Below, piece by piece: positions 38,801 to 46,060 of a stretch of DNA of 64,000 nt. Source of the stretch: Mesocentrotus franciscanus (lineage: Eukaryota > Echinodermata > Echinoidea > Camarodonta > Strongylocentrotidae); the NCBI GenBank assembly GCA_037976565.1, contig CP137682.1, forward strand, positions 28,640,199 to 28,704,198. The letters are read 5' to 3'. A program made the translations under genes and the position numbers. The notes beneath the pieces are model-generated. The model was given only the letters and a program-made list of their open reading frames with translations, ran no database searches and was not told the origin of the DNA. Position 1 is the first letter of the stretch. Every line of letters starts with the position of its first letter.

Positions 38801-41440
38801 TTATTTAGTAAAGCTAAACAAAATCAAGTATTGTTAACCAATTACTCAATAATTACCAGACATAACATGATACTACAGGTACAAGCCGATTTTCTTACTG
38901 AATGTAAGCCATACCTTCTTATATTTATAGATCAGGGGCATGGCTTCATATTTTCATTTTGTTCAAATACTCACGGTGACTACCACAAATTTAGCTGAAT
39001 AATAATGGCATGATAATTTTACATTAAAATATCAGGTTGCATAAATACTTCAGTCATTTCCATGTTACTCCGGGATAGTATTTTTGCCTTTACTAATTTG
39101 CACTGGCAATAACTAATGCATTCGTCGTACTACATTCTGTACTAGGTAAGAGTAGAAATCTACAAGTTTATTAACTCTTTATATAACACACAAATATTGC
39201 CCCCCCCCCTCTTGTGCCACATTGTATTTATCATGGGATAAATATACTTATAAGTTTATATTTCCATGAATAATTGTAAATGTATTTTTATGGTTGAAAT
39301 AAATTGAAATTGAAATTGAAAGGCTTTGAAATTAAAAACTGTTTAACAAGGTTACAAGAGTTATAATATGAAAAGCTCTAATTCAATGAATATTTTTAAG
39401 CGATTGTATAAATCCCATCTTTTATCATTATATTCAATCTTAAATTAAATGATGTAACGCTTTAGTAAATGCACTGTGTAGTGTATTCCCCCTACCCTTC
39501 CCTTCCCCTTCGCTTTTGTTTTCTTTTGTATTGGGGTTCAGGTTTTCTCTGCGTTTCTTTTCCTTTTTTATTTTCTTTAAGGGGTTGACTTTTAAGGGGT
39601 TGATGTTCTTAAGGATAATTGCCCTTTTTGTCAACCCCACATTCCCATAAAATTTTGTTTACTCCTTCCCTTTGTATTTTTCTTGTAATCGATCTTTTTC
39701 CTGTAAATCATGTACATCATATTTGTATGTTTAATGTTTTTTTTACTACGGAGAATGAAACAAAGGAAATGAAATGAGTTATCATGGAGCTAATTAAGAT
39801 TGGAAATGGTTGATTTTTGCAAAGCCATTACATTACACAAAGCAATCCTTCCATCAATCCTTCCATCAATTGGTGTTTACTGTTTTGTGCAAAATTGCAC
39901 AAAACAAGCAACCATGCAGAGAGGCGAAAAAAGCAACCAAATTGTTGATATTTTGCCAAACGGCCCATGGTTGGGACGCTCTTAAGAAAATGAAAAAAAT
40001 CAACCCTAAATTATGTTACTGCTACGCTAAAGTTCATGATGATTAGTAATGTATACTTTTTAAACAAGTTACTAAAATCACAAATTAATAGGCATCGCAT
40101 TGGCAAATAGGCAAATCGTAAATGAAAGGAAAATAAAAGGAAGAAGTGAGAAATATGACTTTCATACCATCTTCATCATCTCCTTGCCAATTCTTCCCTC
40201 TACGGACCTCTGCCTCTGGACACAGCCCTCTGGAAACTATCTTCGCTTCTCCAAATCGAGGTGTCACTTGTGTCCTGAAGAAACAAACAATTCTCTCTTT
40301 TTAATTTTTTAAGAGAAATATATGAAGCTATCAGAACAATCAGATTGTGTAGAGTTAACTCAATCAAATACATCAAAAGAGGTCAATACATTTGAGACAG
40401 TTCCAACTCAAATTTCTGAAGCCAAAAGTTTGCCTGCAGGGGGTAAAACAAGGTTAGTAAGGGCATTGTTTTATGACTAAAAATGCCCTTTATAGAATAG
40501 CTTAGAAAGAAACACAAAATACCTTGACATCACAATCTTCACATGAATTATGACATTATCACCCACATAGCCTGGAACTCATCTCATGCACCCTGGGGTG
40601 GGAGAGGCCGATTTATCTATCTTTCATTCTGGTGGGGCAACGCCCCCATTGCCCCGCTTCTCGAGTACATTCTAAACAACATTAAGTTTTCCAGTTCTTT
40701 ATCCCACTTTCAAACAAAAGATGTATTGATATTCACAAAATATATTGCATTTTAAGGTAAAATATACAAAAGCAAAAACTCATAGTTATTTGTTTTGTTT
40801 ACATACCCTGTTTCCTTCCGGCTGGTTAAGCAAGTGAATGTATGAGTCAAGTCATGTTTATCATTCATGTAGCATGGAGTACAAAGGTCATAATCAGGGC
40901 AGCTTTGATCATTGCATGTCCAGCGTATGCCAGCTATAGGATTCATCAAACAGCTATCACAAACTATACCAAGATGAATCACACCTGGAAAAAGAATTGA
41001 GGAAGATGAAAAATTCAGAAATTGTATAGCAGTATTGGTGTCAATATGAATTGAAAAGCAATTCTCCCATAAGATACTCGAACTTAGAACTTGTCACTGT
41101 AAAAAAAATATATATAATTAGTTATTGACCATTTCAACAAAATCTTTTTATTCATGTACTCGTTATAAAACAAAAATTGTTACGAGAATTATTAAGGGGA
41201 TAATTACCTGCGGGGGCATTGTCGAAGAGTGCAAGATCATATGACCCATTGGACCCGACCTGATAGTTGTTACCATAACCATTATCCCATCTGACCTTGG
41301 CCCAGCCTGTAGGAATGGGTTCTTGAGGATCTTGATCTTTGAGCTTGACCACTGTCCCAAGATGACCCTCACCGCCATCCTGATCTCGCCATGTCCAGGT
41401 GGCTCCGGACAACTCGCTGTCCGACCTCCACGGTTGCCAT
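11928..41440 (-). CDS. Mind-bomb-like MIB-ZZ-MIB-REP-ankyrin protein with a C-terminal protein kinase domain
   Basis: Twenty exons joined by phase-compatible GT/AG sites: 41440-41208, 40984-40807, 40274-40168, 38754-38569, 36424-36312, 35644-35531, 34289-34182, 32961-32790, 32056-31881, 31364-31216, 30068-29912, 27190-27036, 26016-25884, 24958-24743, 23667-23492, 22608-22400, 21391-21214, 20680-20548, 19741-19628 and 12335-11928 (stop TAA). With the 2-nt loss in exon 1 made good the length is 1,138 codons. Approximate residues: MIB 1-78, ZZ 79-138, MIB 155-235, SH3-like repeats 236-404, ankyrins 410-792, linker 793-861, kinase 862-1138. Up to residue ~790 it follows MIB1/MIB2 module by module; the RING fingers are absent and a kinase takes their place. 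Kinase marks: GKGQFG, VAVKK, HLDIKPAN, DLG, PPE. MIB family members ubiquitinate Notch ligands at the membrane/endosome; here substrate recognition may be coupled to phosphorylation (inference). Oddity: the conserved ATG is out of frame with the rest. Confidence 0.85.
12870..15550 (+). pseudogene. LINE ORF1, frameshifted and split by a DNA transposon
   Basis: The first part (12870-13040) is Ser/Pro/Thr-rich; a frameshift near 13,040-13,110 leads into a coiled-coil-like stretch and EQYSRRNNIRILGV, a hallmark of L1/CR1-type ORF1 proteins. The frame breaks at 13,315, where a transposon is inserted, and resumes in the same frame at 15,161 with QIGITLTPCDIDRSHRL and a basic C-terminal domain ending at 15,550. 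ORF1 proteins bind element RNA. Confidence 0.75.
13316..15160. mobile_element. Non-autonomous DNA transposon nested in LINE ORF1
   Basis: Starts CAAAGAGATTAAGAGATATC and ends as a near inverted copy (ATATCTCTTTG), with inverted similarity continuing through CATGGAGTTC and, further in, GAGCATGCGCAGTTG. Flanked by GCCCAAC at 13309-13315 and 15161-15167; an eighth base differs (A/G). Removing element plus one repeat restores the ORF1 frame. Most consistent with hAT-like (8-bp duplications). No transposase frame is visible. Confidence 0.8.
15598..18196 (+). pseudogene. LINE ORF2: endonuclease remnant, reverse transcriptase, C-terminal domain
   Basis: 15598-16011 encodes the C-terminal half of an AP-type endonuclease (VYRPPN, MGDFNINLL, DISDHF). 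A one-base loss near 15,985 shifts into the reverse transcriptase frame (16095-17831): KKSPGYDGITNDLIK, NYRPISLL, DYSKAFDTVNHNIL, GVPQGSLLGPLLF and the catalytic FADDTSVF. A 2-nt GA expansion near 17,822 then shifts into the C-terminal domain (17828-18196) with TGPKYWNSL. The N-terminal endonuclease half is missing. CR1/Jockey-group by motif order. Confidence 0.85.
18652..19371 (+). mobile_element. 3' end of a second non-LTR element
   Basis: Ends in AATTAAATAAATATGACCAT followed by three TGATCTTTC repeats (19,346-19,371), the kind of short tandem tail typical of CR1/Jockey-like elements. The body has no recognised domain; one frame (about 18,641-18,901) is open but unidentified. Confidence 0.45.
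19628..19741 (-). CDS. Exon 19: kinase catalytic loop
   Basis: 114 nt, phase 0 both sides. Encodes ...VTFMHACNILHLDIKPANIL: the HRD motif is HLD with the catalytic Asp and the KPAN lysine/asparagine kept. The first half is subdomain VIa. Confidence 0.9.
19742..20547 (-). other. Intron between kinase exons 18 and 19
   Basis: A 154-aa open frame on the plus strand (20,073-20,537) is Pro/Ser-rich, has no similarity I recognise and is judged random. Confidence 0.5.
20548..20680 (-). CDS. Exon 18: kinase beta4-hinge region
   Basis: 133 nt. Encodes ASHPNIVQMMALGYQ (subdomain IV, HPNIV) and AFLVMQFIEGPSLYTII (hinge, Met gatekeeper). Acceptor ATTAAG, donor GTAATT. Confidence 0.9.
21214..21391 (-). 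CDS. Exon 17: kinase N-lobe
   Basis: 178 nt. Encodes VVGKGQFGVVHQAFWRG (glycine loop), TPVAVKKI (ATP-binding lysine) and an alpha-C helix with EIEKEVSIH. It follows the linker exon in phase 1. Confidence 0.9.
21466..22195. mobile_element. Pair of hairpins forming a complex foldback MITE
   Basis: Hairpin 1 (about 21,466-21,640) pairs GGGGACGTTGCATCCTGCCA with its reverse complement and GGCTGTTTCTATA with TATAGAAACAGCC. A diverged second hairpin lies at about 22,030-22,190 with the same AGACTGCT/AGCAGT outer words. The ~380 bp between has the repeat GACTATTGACTGGTAGG twice. Intronic, class unknown. Confidence 0.65.
22400..22608 (-). CDS. Exon 16: linker between ankyrins and kinase
   Basis: 209 nt encoding a low-complexity hydrophilic linker: DVKKGRLSSKSIIVDDDDII, then KCSPKRIRQDSAERES. 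It has an acidic run and a basic KRIRQ patch that could act as a nuclear signal or a phospho-regulated tether (inference). It occupies the place where RING fingers begin in MIB1/2. Confidence 0.85.
23290..23485. repeat. Dispersed ~190-bp repeat, copy 2 of 4
   Basis: Same word order as copy 1 (GGGCGATTTTGCAAAGC, TGCACAAAGTAAT, GGCAACCAAAGTGTTAACG). It abuts exon 15 within about 10 nt of the splice donor. Confidence 0.7.
23492..23667 (-). CDS. Exon 15: final degenerate ankyrin and basic helix
   Basis: 176 nt. Encodes SAAAALCYMVLNGASVDLEN (matches the SAASIACFLAANGADL region of MIB1), RTPLYYI and a basic helix LKKTLKKIAREK. This is the last segment alignable with Mind bomb. Donor GTAAGT. Confidence 0.9.
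24743..24958 (-). CDS. Exon 14: ankyrin repeats
   Basis: 216 nt, phase 0. Encodes GLDVNAKNVLGDTALHLAAY, then FLVSQGADINLQGQDDHTAL and HHVANAAGK: one full repeat plus the start of another. Confidence 0.9.
25600..25810. repeat. Dispersed ~190-bp repeat, copy 3 of 4
   Basis: Contains GAGCTAATTATGACC, TAATTTTGTAAAGCCAT, TTGCACAAAGCAATCC, CAGTCAATTGGTGCCTACT and GTGCAAAATTGCATG. It lies about 75 nt downstream of exon 13. Confidence 0.7.
25884..26016 (-). CDS. Exon 13: ankyrin repeat
   Basis: 133 nt. Encodes [20 protein letters not shown], nearly the same as the [20 protein letters not shown] stretch of MIB1, one of the clearest family matches. Confidence 0.9.
27036..27190 (-). CDS. Exon 12: ankyrin repeats
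   Basis: 155 nt. Using acceptor ATATAAG|GAT gives phase 0 and DTARDTPLHDTIIES, continuing the previous exon (...CDVNVQ). Ends MELTALQFATCMGKPE in phase 2. Confidence 0.85.
27540..27945 (+). repeat. Possible LINE 3' fragment in intron
   Basis: Ends in TTAAATCTTAATAAACCAAACCAATAAACC, a polyadenylation-like, short-repeat tail. The body has no recognised domain. Confidence 0.25.
28345..28475. repeat. GGGCTGTC-type minisatellite, left part
   Basis: Irregular units of the kind CGACAGCCCA-CAAGACCG. Related units recur on the far side of the inserted element at 29,795-29,865 (GTGGGCTGTTGGTCTTATGG). Confidence 0.55.
28476..29756. mobile_element. piggyBac-like non-autonomous element (TTAA target)
   Basis: TTAA at 28476-28479 and 29753-29756. 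Termini AGAGAAGG and CCTTCTCT are inverted; matching continues inward (TTCATTGA/TCAATGAT) and includes GTGACGTCACAATATGAAC at 28,668 against its inverse at about 29,550. A TTAA duplication is the mark of piggyBac-type transposition. No transposase frame is visible. Confidence 0.75.
29912..30068 (-). CDS. Exon 11: ankyrin repeats
   Basis: 157 nt. Encodes DEPAITKYLIGKGADINRGN, then GRRAIHQAAFRGFVDCARVL and INHECDVNVQ. Enters in phase 2, leaves in phase 0 at CAG|GTATGT. Confidence 0.9.
30642..30790 (-). repeat. SINE-like repeat, copy A
   Basis: Shares GGGTACC..TTTACA, GTAGATTAATAT-like, CAAAGGACAT and ACCATGTGATCCAC with 32,289-32,436. The B-box region is decayed here. Confidence 0.6.
30905..30973. 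repeat. Degenerate telomere-like CCCTAA repeats
   Basis: Several CCTAACCCTAACCTAAG-type words. Too short and irregular to be a telomere; a minor simple repeat. Confidence 0.4.
31216..31364 (-). CDS. Exon 10: ankyrin repeats
   Basis: 149 nt. Encodes GGMTALHSAAVFGHLKVVQA, then LLESGAEIDITNDGGNTPLH and YSVEG: a textbook ankyrin consensus. Donor GTAGGT, phase 2. Confidence 0.9.
31881..32056 (-). CDS. Exon 9: junction of REP region and first ankyrin
   Basis: 176 nt. Encodes AMLSLFQTKAGSLFDSDSGE (aligning with the LLKKLFETQESGDL stretch of MIB1) and SQLINAAKRGNVERVVEIL, the first ankyrin helix pair. Confidence 0.9.
32289..32436 (-). repeat. SINE-like repeat, copy B
   Basis: The minus strand carries a pol III B box, GGTTCGAGTCC (about 32,357-32,371), and the TAAATGGGTACCCAG block common to tRNA-derived SINEs. 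Lies in the intron upstream of exon 9. Confidence 0.6.
32790..32961 (-). CDS. Exon 8: second REP repeat, C-terminal half
   Basis: 172 nt. Encodes GMEGTVMNVDSRYDSRLRLS, then MWSWHPCCLVLIKKN (compare GRVQQIYSDSDLKVEV...WTYNPAAVSKV of MIB1) and an acidic tail. Confidence 0.85.
33048..33135 (-). pseudogene. Decayed duplicate of exon 8
   Basis: GTTCCTTCCATTCCTAAACA and TTCTCCAAACCAGTCAATC match the exon 8 words GTCCCTTCCATTCCTAGACA and TTCTCCAAACCACTCAATC in the same order. The minus frame starts CLGMEGTVLN-like, then hits a stop and is shortened, so it is a relic. Confidence 0.7.
34182..34289 (-). CDS. Exon 7: second REP repeat, N-terminal half
   Basis: 108 nt, phase 0. Encodes LGKGDRVQINKDLKFVMNLQ and GWVDGMEK, parallel to the [20 protein letters not shown] and GEWAEAM segments of MIB1. 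Confidence 0.85.
34296..34710. repeat. AT and GA/GT simple repeats beside exon 7
   Basis: (AT)n at 34,296-34,394, beginning only a few nt from the exon 7 acceptor, followed by GAGA and GTGT tracts to 34,710. Confidence 0.85.
34725..34888. repeat. Cluster of TACCATGGTA palindromes
   Basis: Repeated TACCATGG/CCATGGTA words, some overlapping (GGTACTACCATGGTAGTACC). Intronic, no other context. Confidence 0.6.
35531..35644 (-). CDS. Exon 6: first REP repeat, C-terminal half
   Basis: 114 nt, phase 0. Encodes LYGKVAKVTGINSSGNAEVT and FTFHPVVLNK (compare WTFNPAVLTK in MIB1). Confidence 0.85.
35811..35870. repeat. (ATT)n then (TTTA)n microsatellite
   Basis: Simple repeats in the intron upstream of exon 6. 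Confidence 0.85.
36312..36424 (-). CDS. Exon 5: first REP repeat, N-terminal half
   Basis: 113 nt. Encodes GLKVGDLVAITLDRETLHIM, then GGREWLPEMGN (compare [20 protein letters not shown] and GGWTDGMFE in MIB1). Donor GTGAGT. Confidence 0.85.
37765..38400. repeat. (GAT)n trinucleotide microsatellite, expanded copy
   Basis: About 640 bp of imperfect GAT triplets in the intron between exons 4 and 5, against about 220 bp in the paralogue. Creates long Asp-, Met-, His- and Ile-rich open frames that are not genes. Confidence 0.9.
38569..38754 (-). CDS. Exon 4: second half of the second MIB/HERC2 domain
   Basis: 186 nt, only a few substitutions from its partner (1647-1832), encoding GVTVCWTQ, HRVGFDGKMDLKY and YYATHLPVLG. 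Confidence 0.9.
39249..39318 (+). mobile_element. Short LINE 3' tail insertion
   Basis: Ends in (TTGAAA)n-type repeats. The paralogue is uninterrupted at the matching site (about 2,170), so this is right-copy specific. Confidence 0.55.
39365..39775 (+). mobile_element. 5'-truncated CR1-like LINE with target duplication
   Basis: Begins inside ORF2 (NSMNIFKRLYKSHLLSL then stop), followed by 3' UTR and a (GAAAT)-type tail. Flanked by GAGTTAT at 39358-39364 and 39776-39782; the paralogue has a single GAGTTAT at 2212-2218. Confidence 0.8.
39785..39965. repeat. Dispersed ~190-bp repeat, copy 4 of 4
   Basis: Orthologous in position to copy 1 (downstream of exon 3), with CCTTCCATCAAT duplicated locally. 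Confidence 0.7.
40168..40274 (-). CDS. Exon 3: first half of the second MIB/HERC2 domain
   Basis: 107 nt. Encodes VTPRFGEAKIVSRGLCPEAE, then VRRGKNWQGDDEDG. Donor GTATGA. Confidence 0.85.
40807..40984 (-). CDS. Exon 2: ZZ-type zinc finger
   Basis: 178 nt. Encodes LGIVCDSCLMNPIAGIRWTC, then CPDYDLCTPCYMNDKHDLTH: full ZZ ligand set. Acceptor TTCCAG, donor GTATGT. Confidence 0.9.
41208..41440 (-). CDS. Exon 1: first MIB/HERC2 domain, 2-nt deletion after the conserved start
   Basis: From the conserved ATG (41440-41438) the frame reads VEVGQRVVRS and then loses register, because the minus strand has AGCCACCTGG where the paralogue has AGCCCAACCTGG. The domain frame (WTWRDQDGGEGHLGTV...YDLALFDNAPAG) stays open upstream to about 41,529 but contains no ATG. 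An acceptor-like AAAACAG about 40 nt upstream could join an unseen 5' exon. Otherwise this copy's N-terminus is broken or mis-assembled. Confidence 0.75.
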
Positions 41441-42633
41441 CCTGATTTAGATGATCTGATCTGATTTGATTTATTTTGGCCTGTTTTAATATAAAAATAT
41501 AACAACGTCCTAATAGTAATATTCCTTTTCTAATGTACCTATACCTGCATTCAAACTCAGCACCCCTTCTCCCTTCATATTTCTCTTCTCTCTCTCTCTT
41601 TCCATCTGTTTCTCTCTTTTCTTTTCTTTTCTTTTCTTTCTTTCCTCTCTCCTTGGATCCCCCCCCCCAAAAAAAAAATCCTCTCTCTCTCTGTTTCTCT
41701 ATTTTTTTTCTTTCTTTCCTCTCTCCCTGGATCCCAACGGGAAATTTTTTTTTTCTCTCTCTCTCGATCTTCCTCTCTTTATCTCCTGTACAACCAATCA
41801 CTCTCTCTTGCTCCCTCTTGCTGTCTATCTACAGTTAACAAATAAATTATTCATGCTCTAACCAAGTTTTGTAAGTTTTTAAGTATGTGAAAACTTGATT
41901 TGTCCCGATTTTATGTTTCTTGAGAATGTGACACATAAAAGCTTTCATAAAAAAGTATATAACATAGGCCCTACCTCGACCAATCCACCTTTCATTCTTC
42001 AGTTATGAAAAAACAAAAGAACATCACATTTACAAAGGGTATGAATAAATAATAATATTACTTCTTTCTTTGATTACTTCCCTTACACAGACGCATATAT
42101 GAAAATCACTGCTTGCTTCCTCAAAAATTTAAAATGCAATTTACATTGGCAACGTTATAGTACATTTAAGATAAAAATGTACTGCTTTATGAAGAAAGTA
42201 ATATTAAACAGCAAGACTATATAAACGTATCAATATTGCATGGGAAATGAAGAGCTAAATTTTCGTGGGGATAAAGCTTCAATCATTACCCCCCATCCCA
42301 GTAAAAGAACTGTTAATGTTAACCAGTAATCTTAAACAGTAGGTCTCATGTTTAACTAGATTTGGAAATACTACTGTCAACAAATAACATCCATGACACA
42401 TAATCAGTGTCGACTCGGTTCCCTTATTTCATTTTTATTTTCCTCTATACCAAAGTAGAATTTTAATAAACATACAAAATACATATATGCCTGGTTGCAG
42501 GTGTACTGTCTAGCAGGGATTATAACAAATATCTGTTGTACAATGTGACTTCTGAACCGTACAATAGTCATCCATTTTTCCAATGCCCAACTTGACTATG
42601 ATACAGGTACATGCATGTAGACAGGATAACTCT

Positions 42634-43075
42634 TTGCTTGAGGAGACAGGAAAGTGATACCGGTAGTATCAGAGGAAGGCAGATAGTTGTGATTAGGGTT
42701 GTCTTTTTCACAATATCCTGCAATACTCACGTTCTCTGCATGCATACATGTTTCACTTTCATGTCTAATCAAATGTCCACAAAAATCATTCCAATTCATG
42801 AATAGGTTTATAGGTTGTGCGTTTTAATCTTTCGACCAGCTATACTGGAGTACTGCTAGTCATGACTGGAAGTTGAGAGAGGATGTTTTTAGCACATAAT
42901 TTACCATTTATCAATTGTCCATATCAAACTTGTTTTAAAGATGGGTTGTACACAACTATATTTCTTAAATTTGCCAATATAGGGCTTCATGTGCAAATGT
43001 TCATTCAGCTGTTAAACTTGAGAATGGAATCATCCCCAACGAGCAGATTCAGAGGCAAAAATGGCAAAGCCCCCT
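42634..43075. repeat. Inverted counterpart of 6300-6765
   Basis: Reverse-complement match to the left block segment; breakpoints are approximate. Confidence 0.65.
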
Positions 43076-43786
43076 AAATTAAAAAAACAAAGATAATAAA
43101 TATGGGAAAATTTAAAGAAAACGAAAGAATAGAGATATAAAATTAAAGAGACATATCAATAATACTATATACGAAAAAAATAATGGCAGACAGAACAACT
43201 GCAACAACAACAACACTATGGTATTAAATAGTAATAGTAGTAATAATACTAATTATTAACCGTATCAGACATCTGAGCAGGGCAATTTTTAAATTGTATT
43301 GCCCTCTAAGTTTAATTGATAAGCCAACAAAACTACTCGCGAAAAACGAATATTGACCGCTCAGAAAAGTCAATGGGATTTTGTGTGTAATTTGCCTGTC
43401 AATATTATTACACAGTAAAACACTGAACAAATATTATTGCCCATTCTGGAAAGTCAATGGCGAATTGTGTTAAACTAGTGGGCAATAATGTAAAGCCAAC
43501 ATCCGGGTTTTTGAATTTTTTTTGCGCATCTATTACGCGTATGAGAGTGTGCGCACTTTGCGCGCACTCTATTGTGACATAATAATCACACCCAAGGCAC
43601 ACTGTTTGCAGTTTATCGAAAATTTTGTCAAGCACTAGATGAACAGTGTTGGTTTGACGATGTTTTTGCAACTTTTCATGCTAGGAAACCCTGTGCAGGG
43701 TAGGCTACGGTATTTTACATAATTTAAGAGTATAAGATAGTAAGAGTTTCTTGTTTGCTCTAGATGTCTGATGTGATTAATAATAG

Positions 43787-43889
43787 TAATATTGACTGCC
43801 TAATTCAGGGCAATACGACTTGTCATATATCACCCTCACCTTCGGTTCGGGCGATATATGTCGTATTGCCCTGAAGGCAGTCAATATTA
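43787..43889. mobile_element. 103-bp hairpin (foldback MITE end)
   Basis: TAATATTGACTGCC and GGCAGTCAATATTA at the ends, CAGGGCAATACGAC and GTCGTATTGCCCTG inside. Resembles in plan the hairpins at 21.5 and 22.1 kb. Confidence 0.7.
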
Positions 43890-44426
43890 CTTAAAAGTAA
43901 TACTACTACTAATAATAGCAATAATAATAATGATGATGATGATGACGATGAGTTGGAGGAGAAGAAGGAGAAGAAAAAGAAGAAGAAGAGCAACAACAAC
44001 AACAATAATAATATTGCACTCGATCGCATGAATGCATGTGTGGCAACAGCTGATATCAAAGTGAACTAGATACTATTCTAATTCTATTATTTAAGTCTCA
44101 AATCATCTATGCTTATCCTCAATCAGATGCAAATTTAATATATTCTCAAAACTACACATCCTGGTGTTGATGATTAGTCAAGTATGATTTAATGAATATC
44201 CCAGGGGGGTACTCACATATTAAGACAAACGGGGATGTGCCGCTCTAATGGGTCACTTCTTCACAAAAATCTTTAAACATGGGTCCCATTTTTTACAAAA
44301 AAATCAAAACTTGTGAAAAATGGGCCTTTATTTCGAGAAAAGTCTGCCAAAATGACCCTTAAAAATGGGTAGGGGTTTCGAGGGTAGGGGTTTCGAGGCT
44401 TGAGCAGCACACTCCCGTCCAAACTC

Positions 44427-46060
44427 TCGTGTTTCATGTTTGTGAGAAAAGTCAATACGAGTTTATCGAGAGAGAAAAAAAAAGAAAACATTGCATGCAT
44501 GAGAAAAGAAACCGAACTGGGAACTTACTTGATCTGCAGATCAGCAGTAAAAGTCATACCTCGAAAAAAGGGTTGGCGACAATGTTTATAGCAGTGATGA
44601 CGTAGTATAAATACATTCACAGTGCCTTTGCCTTGTCTTCTGATGCTTCACTGCACTGTCAATAAAGCACGGAAGCTCCCGTCGCTGTGTATACATACGA
44701 ATAGCTATAGCGAGCTGGTCGGGTGTGGGAATTCCCATCGGGAAATCCCCTTTCGCAAGTTGCATTACCTCATCATCTAATTATCAAACGCGAATGCGCT
44801 ACTTCTATTCCTATTTCTATGTCTTTTCCTTTATCCCCCACCTCTCTCTTTCTCTCTCTCTCTTTCTTTTCTCCCTTTTGTCTCTCTGTGCCCCCTACAG
44901 TATTCTCTCTCTCTCTGTGACTCCTATAGCCCCTCACTGCCCCCCCCCCTCCCCCTTCCCACCTCTCTCTCTCTCTCTCTTTCTCTCGTTTTGGATATTT
45001 CAAATAAATCGTTATCACTGGTCCTATCCCACTCATAATATTTCTGCCTATCCTGTATGAGCATTCGGACTGAAAAAAGTATTGAATGAACTTATGTTTG
45101 ATGGAGAAAACAGTATTGTAGTCTATATACTTAAAGATCATGATGCTTTTTCGAGTTTGGAAGCCATATCGCATACACCTTGTACAATATCTTGGCTGAT
45201 AGCCTAAGACCGAAATCTGTCTTTTATGATATCAACTGTTGTTCCAATGAGACTACGCCTGGCTCCACTGACCGCCTTTTCCCCATAGCTGACAATTATT
45301 TCTGTCTACGTGCACATCGACTCTTGTGTTTCATGTTTGTGAGAAAAGTCAATACGAGTTTATCGAGATGAAAATTAGGATAACATAGCATGCATGAGAA
45401 AATAAACCAAACTGGGAACTTACTTGATCTGCAGATCAGCAATAAAAGTCATACCTCAAAAAAAGGTTGGCGACAATTTTTACTGCGGTGATGACGTAGT
45501 ATAATGTGTCCTTTAATTATTAATTAATTAATTTATTTATTTTATTTCCAGGCAAGATGATAACAATACATAGAAAATATCACAGGGTTTTGTCTCCTAA
45601 TGCTTCACTGTCAATAAAGCACGGGAGCTCCCGTCGCTGAAGGACGGATAGCCATAGCTAGCTGGCCAAGTGTGGGAATTCCCGTCGAGAAATCCCATTT
45701 TTGCAAGTTGCATTACCTAGTCATCTAATTATCAAACGCGCGTGCGCTATTTCTATTACTATTTCTATGTATTTTCCTATATCCCCTACCTCTCTTTTCC
45801 TCTCTCTCTCTCTCTCCTCCTTTCTACTCTCTGTGCCCCCTTCAGCATTTCCCCCTCTCTGTCTCTCTCTGTCTCTCACTGCCCCCTCCCCCTCCCCACC
45901 CCCCTCACTCACTCTTTCTCTCGTTTTGGATATTTCAAATAAATCGTTATCACTGGTCCTTTCCCACTCATAATATTTCTGCCTATCCTGTATGAGCATT
46001 CGGACTGAAAAAGTATTGAATGAACTTATGTTTGATGGAGAAAACAGTATTGCAGTCCTT
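44427..46060. repeat. Local tandem duplication of ~0.7-0.9 kb in the right block only
   Basis: Two copies start GTGTTTCATGTTTGTGAGAA at about 44,427 and 45,323 and share GATCTGCAGATCAGCA, GATGACGTAGTATAA, AATTCCC(A/G)TCG, CT tracts and GCATTCGGACTGAAAAA. The left block has one copy (about 7,240-8,260). Confidence 0.75.
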
